Source: Gammaproteobacteria bacterium
GTDB taxonomy: Bacteria; Pseudomonadota; Gammaproteobacteria; Enterobacterales; Kangiellaceae
Length of the DNA: 6,538 nt
Assembly: GCA_013372875.1 (NCBI GenBank)
Contig: JABXIW010000090.1
Span: 1-6,538 of the forward strand
Reading direction: 5' to 3'
Positions within the stretch are counted from its first letter, which is position 1. Every line of letters starts with the position of its first letter. Positions 1 to 5,200 of the stretch are shown piece by piece. The translations under genes were made by a program, and so were the position numbers. The notes beneath the pieces were generated by a model that was given only the letters and a program-made list of their open reading frames with translations, made no database searches and was not told where the DNA came from.

Positions 1-1260
1 GTTTTCGGTCAAACTTTAGAGCAAGCCGTGGCATTAACGTTAAAAAATAACCCAGATATCAAAAGCGCATTTAATGAATTTGAGAGCAGAAGGTACATCA
101 ATGAGGCGTCAACAGGCGCCTATTTGCCTTCTCTCGATCTTGATGCGGGCATTGGTTACGAAGGCCTCGACCCATCCGATGAAGTCGGACGAGGCAACAC
201 TGACTATACGAGAAAAGAAGCGTCTATCACCCTAACCCAATTAATTTGGGATGGCAGCGCGACATTAAACGATATTGACCGTACCGCTGCGGATGCAGAG
301 TCGGTGCGATTCCAACTATTAGCTGATGCTTCAGACAAGGCATTAGAAGTCACTAAAGTCTATTTAGATGCGGTGAAGGCTTATGAAGTCTTAAAGCTGT
401 CTGAGAACAATCTTGCCGTTCACAAAGACATCTATACGGACATCAAAAAACGCGTCACTTCCGGCATCGGCTCGACTGCGGACTTAACACAGGTTGAAGC
501 GCGTTTAGCGAAAGCGCATGGTAATCTGGCAGCTGCACAAAACAACCTTTACGACTCCCACACAATGTTTACCCGCTTGGTGGGGCAAACGCCACAAGGG
601 TTAATTTTTCCAAGAGCTGATCAGAACTTTATCCCCTACACCGTCGATGAAGCGATTGGTTTGGCATTTGAATTACACCCCGTAATCCAAATCGCATTGG
701 CGGATGTGGACTCTGCCAAGTTCCAATACAAACAATCGAAAGGCGTTAACTACCCGACGATCTCGATTGAAGCTTCTCAAACTTGGAAAGACGATGCGGA
801 TGGCTTAAAAGGTCGAAGCGATGAAACTCTCGCCATGTTGCGTTTACGCTATAACTTGTTCAACGGCGGTAGCGATGCGGCAAATTCAGAAAACTTCGCA
901 TACCAACTCAACAAAGCGAAAGACTTGCGTGAAGGCGCGTACCGTAATGTTGAGGAAGGACTTCGCTTATCTTGGAGTGCTCTGGACTTGACGCTGCAAC
1001 AAAAAGAATTTTTAGCAGACCACGTTGATTCGGCAGCTGAGACGGTCATCGCGTATGAAAAGCAATATCGAATCGGTAAACGAACCTTACTAGACGTTCT
1101 GAACACTGAAAACGAGTTGTTTGAAGCGCGTAAAGATTACCTTGATTCAAAATATGCAGAGCAATATGCCAAATATCGTGTGATGAACGCAACTGGCCAA
1201 TTGTTGAGTGCGTTAAGAGTCGAAATGCCGAAAGAATGGCTAGAAAAAGTGGAGTATTAA
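1..1260 (+). CDS. TolC-family outer-membrane channel of a type I secretion system (5' partial)
   Basis: Trimeric outer-membrane channel protein of the TolC/AggA/LapE type, expected to be the exit pore for a type I secreted substrate. 419 residues are visible and the frame is open at the left edge; only the start and most of the signal peptide appear to be missing, since the first visible residues (VFGQTLEQAV) resemble the start of a mature TolC protein. The two-fold outer membrane efflux repeat is clear. LEQAVALTLKNNPDI (about residues 6-20) is echoed by VDEAIGLAFELHPVI (about 215-229), and QLIWDGSATL (about 80-89) is echoed by RYNLFNGGSD (about 283-292), the beta-strand to helix turn. Long helical stretches rich in Ala, Glu and Lys fit the periplasmic tunnel. 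The C-terminus (YRVMNATGQLLSAL) is family-typical. It stops 2 bases before the lipoprotein gene, implying one operon, and converges on a large RTX adhesin, its likely substrate. Membership of the family is secure; the exact substrate is inferred. Confidence 0.93.
   Translation, partial: VFGQTLEQAVALTLKNNPDIKSAFNEFESRRYINEASTGAYLPSLDLDAGIGYEGLDPSDEVGRGNTDYTRKEASITLTQLIWDGSATLNDIDRTAADAESVRFQLLADASDKALEVTKVYLDAVKAYEVLKLSENNLAVHKDIYTDIKKRVTSGIGSTADLTQVEARLAKAHGNLAAAQNNLYDSHTMFTRLVGQTPQGLIFPRADQNFIPYTVDEAIGLAFELHPVIQIALADVDSAKFQYKQSKGVNYPTISIEASQTWKDDADGLKGRSDETLAMLRLRYNLFNGGSDAANSENFAYQLNKAKDLREGAYRNVEEGLRLSWSALDLTLQQKEFLADHVDSAAETVIAYEKQYRIGKRTLLDVLNTENELFEARKDYLDSKYAEQYAKYRVMNATGQLLSALRVEMPKEWLEKVEY
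1251..1254 (+). promoter_or_regulatory. Ribosome binding site for the lipoprotein gene
   Basis: GGAG lies 8 bases before the ATG at 1263, inside the last codons of the TolC-like gene. This spacing supports the ATG at 1263 over the in-frame ATG at 1236. The overlap with the upstream coding end and the 2-base gap between stop and start suggest translational coupling. Confidence 0.7.
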
Positions 1261-1262
1261 TT

Positions 1263-1880
1263 ATGAAAAACATAACTATTATTGCACTGTCATTAGTTGT
1301 TGCTGCATGTAGCTCTTCGAGTGAGCGAGGCGACGAGTACGATTACATCGACACTCCTATTGCAGATCAATGGGCCGACCACCAAGATGACGACAGCGAC
1401 GGTGTCATTAACCAGCGCGATTTATGTCCAGGCACACCATTAGGTGCAGAAATTGATAATGATGGCTGCGGATCTTACGCAAACTCATCACAACAAATGC
1501 AAATTCGAGTGTTATTTGCGAATGATTCAGATGAAATCAACCCGGTTTTCGCGAAGCAGATTCGAGAACTCTCAGATTTCTTGAAAGAATACCCAAGCAC
1601 ATCCATTGAGTTGCAAGGTTACGCGAGCCGCACAGGAGGGTCTGAGCACAATTTAGATCTCTCCAAACGCCGAGCAGAGAACGTAAGAAAGGCACTGCTT
1701 CAAAACGGTATTACTCCTGATCGAGTTACTATTGTTGGCTACGGCGATACGGTTTTAGCAACAACCGGAACAGACGAAGTAAGCCATGCTTTGAACCGAC
1801 GTGTGACCGCAACAGTAGTAGGACATAAAGGTGAAGTGAAAAAAGAATGGACCATTTTCACCACACTTCCAAAAAGCTAA
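1263..1880 (+). CDS. OmpA-family outer-membrane lipoprotein with TSP3-like calcium loop
   Basis: A 205-residue lipoprotein. Residues 1-15 form a short signal peptide ending in the lipobox V13-A14-A15 before Cys16, the expected lipidation site. Ser17 at +2 (no Asp retention signal) suggests sorting to the outer membrane. Residues 42-69 (DDDSDGVINQRDLCPGTP, then EIDNDGC) match a thrombospondin type 3/OmpA-linker calcium-binding repeat; Cys55 and Cys69 may form a disulfide. About residues 80-187 form the OmpA C-terminal (peptidoglycan-associated) domain, with LSKRRAENVRKAL and DRVTIVGYGD motifs. The conserved Arg is kept (Arg137), but the usual Asp in GYTDR/GHAD is Ser122 (GYASR). A basic, aromatic tail of about 18 residues follows. 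The start at 1263 is chosen because it gives a clean signal peptide and has GGAG 8 bases upstream. Coupled to the TolC-like gene, it is probably an accessory of the adhesin exporter. Similar TolC plus OmpA-type pairs are known near BpfA-type adhesins in Shewanella, but the precise role here is inferred. Confidence 0.92.
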   Translation: MKNITIIALSLVVAACSSSSERGDEYDYIDTPIADQWADHQDDDSDGVINQRDLCPGTPLGAEIDNDGCGSYANSSQQMQIRVLFANDSDEINPVFAKQIRELSDFLKEYPSTSIELQGYASRTGGSEHNLDLSKRRAENVRKALLQNGITPDRVTIVGYGDTVLATTGTDEVSHALNRRVTATVVGHKGEVKKEWTIFTTLPKS

Positions 1881-1896
1881 CTATTCAAGAACATCA

Positions 1897-1926
1897 AAAA
1901 AGGTCTAGCAATTGCTAGACCTTTTT
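1897..1926. terminator. Bidirectional intrinsic terminator between convergent genes
   Basis: A perfect 30-base inverted repeat: five A, then the 20-base palindrome GGTCTAGCAATTGCTAGACC at 1902-1921, then five T. It can fold as an 8-bp stem with an AATT loop, extended by A-T pairs, and gives a U tract in transcripts from either strand. It begins 16 bases after the lipoprotein stop at 1880 and lies 19 bases downstream of the adhesin stop at 1946. It is therefore placed to end both the TolC-lipoprotein transcript and the adhesin transcript. Nothing else is seen in the 65-base gap. Confidence 0.9.
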
Positions 1927-1945
1927 ATTAGAGGCTGATTTGTCA

Positions 1946-2260
1946 CTACATGTCTTTGTATTGAGAATCGAGACTTGCAATCAAATGCTGTGTGATATCA
2001 TCCACGCTTGCGCTATTGAAGTGGATATCTAATGTTGAGCTACCTTTAGTAATACTCAAATTCGTATCAGCGCTGCCATCTTGGCTTACTTCAACATGAT
2101 AACCGCCAGCGTCTCCTGTATGACTACCTGATTGTAAATCACTTAACAGATCGCCTACTTCATCTTTCGATAAATCATCAAACAGATCGGAGAAGTCTAG
2201 AGAGTCTTCACTGCTAGAAAAATCTGTGACAGTGTCGCGTTCGTTGGCCACATCGTTCCA
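1946..2260 (-). other. Type I secretion C-terminal signal domain of the adhesin
   Basis: The last 104 residues after the RTX nonapeptides begin WNDVANERDTVTDFS and continue SLDFSDLFDDL, the DxVxDF...DxLDLSDLL pattern of the VCA0849-type type I secretion target domain. They end in strand-rich sequence and an amphipathic tail (DDITQHLIASLDSQYKDM). In this family the uncleaved C-terminus is recognised by the ABC transporter and membrane-fusion protein; neither gene is in the window. The assignment rests on motif recognition and position. Confidence 0.85.
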
Positions 2261-5200
2261 TTTGAAGATGTCCTCACCATCACCCCCAGTCAGAATGTCG
2301 CTGCCTAAACCGCCAATCAAAATGTCATTATCTGCGCCACCGAACAGCTTGTCGTCTCCACCTTGCCCAAACAAGATGTCATTTCCTGCACCACCATAAA
2401 TGGTGTCCGCTTGGTCATAATAACGAGATTGCTCAAACTCAGCTTGGTTTTCAGTAATGTAGTGATGAACTTCCTCCTTCGTTACCAGAGCGACATCTTT
2501 CCCCAGTTGAGAAGCTACATAGTTTTGTAGCGCAGAAACACCTTGCTCTCCATTGATATCAAAACGAATCGCATCACCAAAAATGATGTCGTTTCCATCA
2601 AGGCTACTAATCTCATCCTTGCCTTGCATTAATGACACTTCTTTGCCAAGAATCACTTCTGCAAGTTGATTAACATCGATGTTAGTTCTTACAACACCAT
2701 CAGAGTCAAAGTGTTTCAACGAATCTTCATCTAAGTCATGACCAAGACCGATCGATCGAACCTCACTAAGTTCTTCCAATGCCTGATATGCGTTATTTGC
2801 TTGATGAAGTACATACGTTTCATAATCGTAATAACTATGATTACTTGTCATCTTCCCTAACAACTCACCTGTCGAAAGCGAATAAACGAGTGAGTTACTA
2901 TCTATCACCGTCTTATTGTCGTAAGTTACAACATCACCAGTTTTGTAATCCGCTGGCAACACATCAGCTAACGTTACCAGTTTGTTGTTTTCCACTCCAA
3001 GAACAATGCTATCCATTTGGTTTATGTTATTTGCATCATTCACAGTAGCTTGGTTTGGACGACCATCAGAAATGAAATAGCTTAAATTCGTTACGCCACT
3101 ATCAGCATTCTCAAACCAGTTCAATGCTGATTGGAAGCCTGCTTCATAGTTTGTGTTACCGTCGCCGGGCTTCACAATTGCGTCCAATATTGATTCTACT
3201 TGAGACTTAGCATTGTCAGAGCTCAAATCCAATTCGAGCACCTGTTTGCTCTCAGTGGAAAAAGTGGTTAATAAAACGTTCACTTTGCCCGAATGAGGTC
3301 CACTTGCACTTTCGATCAGAGTATTCAGCACTGTTTTTAGTTCAGTTACCGCACGGCCAACGTCGTAACCCATACTGGCAGACGTATCGAGCATAAAGGC
3401 AATGTTGTAATCCTGACCTTCAACAATTTGTAACCCTTGAACATCACCAACGATCACGTCGTTATCATCGGAACCAACTATGTTGTTATCACCATGCGTA
3501 CCAGAAACAAACTCATAATCACGGACTGAAACAGAAGCCGTGTCCGATCCCATTTGAGTATTGTTATTAACTTCAACACTTCCTGCCGTCGCTGTTACAT
3601 CAAAATCTAACGAGCCATTGTAATCGGTTGGTACAGTAATCGTACCGCTTAGTTGATGACTGGTTTGATTTGGTTCACTTGAAAGGTCAACTGTGTAAGA
3701 ACCATCGCTATTTTCTGTAACCGTTTTGCCATTCACCTCTAATGTTAGCCCTGAAGGGATTCCCGTTAAGGTGACGCTATCGTTAATGAATGACTCACTG
3801 CCATCCACATCGATAAGATCAAGGTTCAGCTCAAAAGAGACTTGCTGCTCTGTAAGTACAACATACTCTCCTGTGTTGTTATCTAGCTTGATAATGGCAT
3901 CTTGGAAGATAAGTTGTTCAATTTCATAAAGGTGGTCACCCGACTCTTTATGAGTGCTCGAAACAACATCTTTTGTATCAATAAATCGACTATCTTCGAC
4001 AATCCAATACGGGACTTCTGAGTGGTCAGATGCTGGGTAATAGATGAAGTCGTAATCAGACAACTTACCAGAGTAAACAACTGTGTCCGTCTCAGCTTGA
4101 TCATCTAATGAACCAATACCGCCATAGATAGAATCATTACCTCCTCCAGTCACAAAGATATCACTGCCTTGAGCATCAACGTTGGCACCTGCTTGTTGAT
4201 CACCTACAAAACTCAGTGGTGATTCAGTGTCTCCGCTTAGCATTAAGTCGTTACCAGCATGACCATTATTAAACATCTGTGTCACCACATGTTCAAAATC
4301 GAGCCCTGGTAAATTACTTGCTTCAAGCAGATCTTTCAGTTCTTCGTCTGAAGACCAGCTTCCGCCTAATGTCACAGGTACAGACGTTACAGGACCGAAA
4401 GTAAGGTCAATCTTAACTGGGTCCGCGACAGGCTCTATGTCGATACTCAACGTACCTGAAGCAGAAGAATTGCCATCACTAACAGTGAAATGAATCTGCT
4501 CGTAAGTATCCAAGCCGTTCCCAACACCGTCTTTATCGAAAACATCTGCACCAGATTCATGTTCAGCAGGAACATAGCGAACAAGACCATTTTCGATATT
4601 AGAAGCGAGTACACTGCTAGAAACCACTTCCCAACCATCAGAACCTTTCACTTGTAGTGAGCCATTTAGAGCAGAAGTGTCAAACTCAACACTTACCTCA
4701 CTGTCAACGACGCCTAAATGTTCTAGTGTGATAACAATCGCTTCGTCTTCTAATCCGGAAATTTCGTTACTTTGAACCGTTGGAGGGACATCATTATCAT
4801 CAATATAGCCAACGCCAGATACATCTCCGACTTTAATCACAAGGCTTTCTGTTGATTCAACCAACTGATCATCAATGCTTGGAATGGTAATATCAAAGCC
4901 ATTCACACCGGCTGGAACAATAAGGTATCCGCCCAAATACTTCACGCCATTAGTAAAAGTTGCGTTCGACAAATCAATGTCTTGAGAGCTCGTACTAGAA
5001 CCCTCTGCAGAGAAATCCACTTGATACTTAACGGTCTGATCTGTTGCATTATTTAGAGAAACAGAAAATGTGACATTGTCACCTTCAACAACAGTAACAC
5101 CTGTAATGCTCTGCACCGCAGGTCCATTTTCCGCAACATTACCATCTAGCATTTCGTTAACGATATTGACTGTAGATGGATCGCTAACGCCACTTTCAGA

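Noticed and set aside
28..1260. GTG at 28 as the start of the TolC-like gene
   Set aside because: The frame is open to position 1 and the codons before it (VFGQTLEQA) continue the typical mature TolC N-terminus, so the gene starts left of the window.
1236..1262. ATG at 1236 as the lipoprotein start
   Set aside because: It would add nine residues (MARKSGVLI) before a complete signal peptide and overlap the TolC-like gene. The ATG at 1263 has GGAG at good spacing and gives a normal lipoprotein signal.
1902..1921. Palindrome as an operator or recombination site
   Set aside because: Its place between two convergent stops and the flanking A and T tracts fit a terminator. No integrase, duplication or promoter is nearby.
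2261..2395. Glycine-rich DNA repeats as a CRISPR or tandem DNA repeat
   Set aside because: The periodicity is 27 bases in frame with coding of RTX nonapeptides, units differ in sequence, and there are no spacers.
2779..3048. 89-codon open frame on the plus strand inside the adhesin gene
   Set aside because: It is antisense to the vWFA coding region, has no recognisable domain, and its composition is explained by the strong opposite-strand coding. Other antisense frames at 849-1106, 1046-1273, 3726-3929, 5070-5252 and 5613-5810 were rejected for the same reason.
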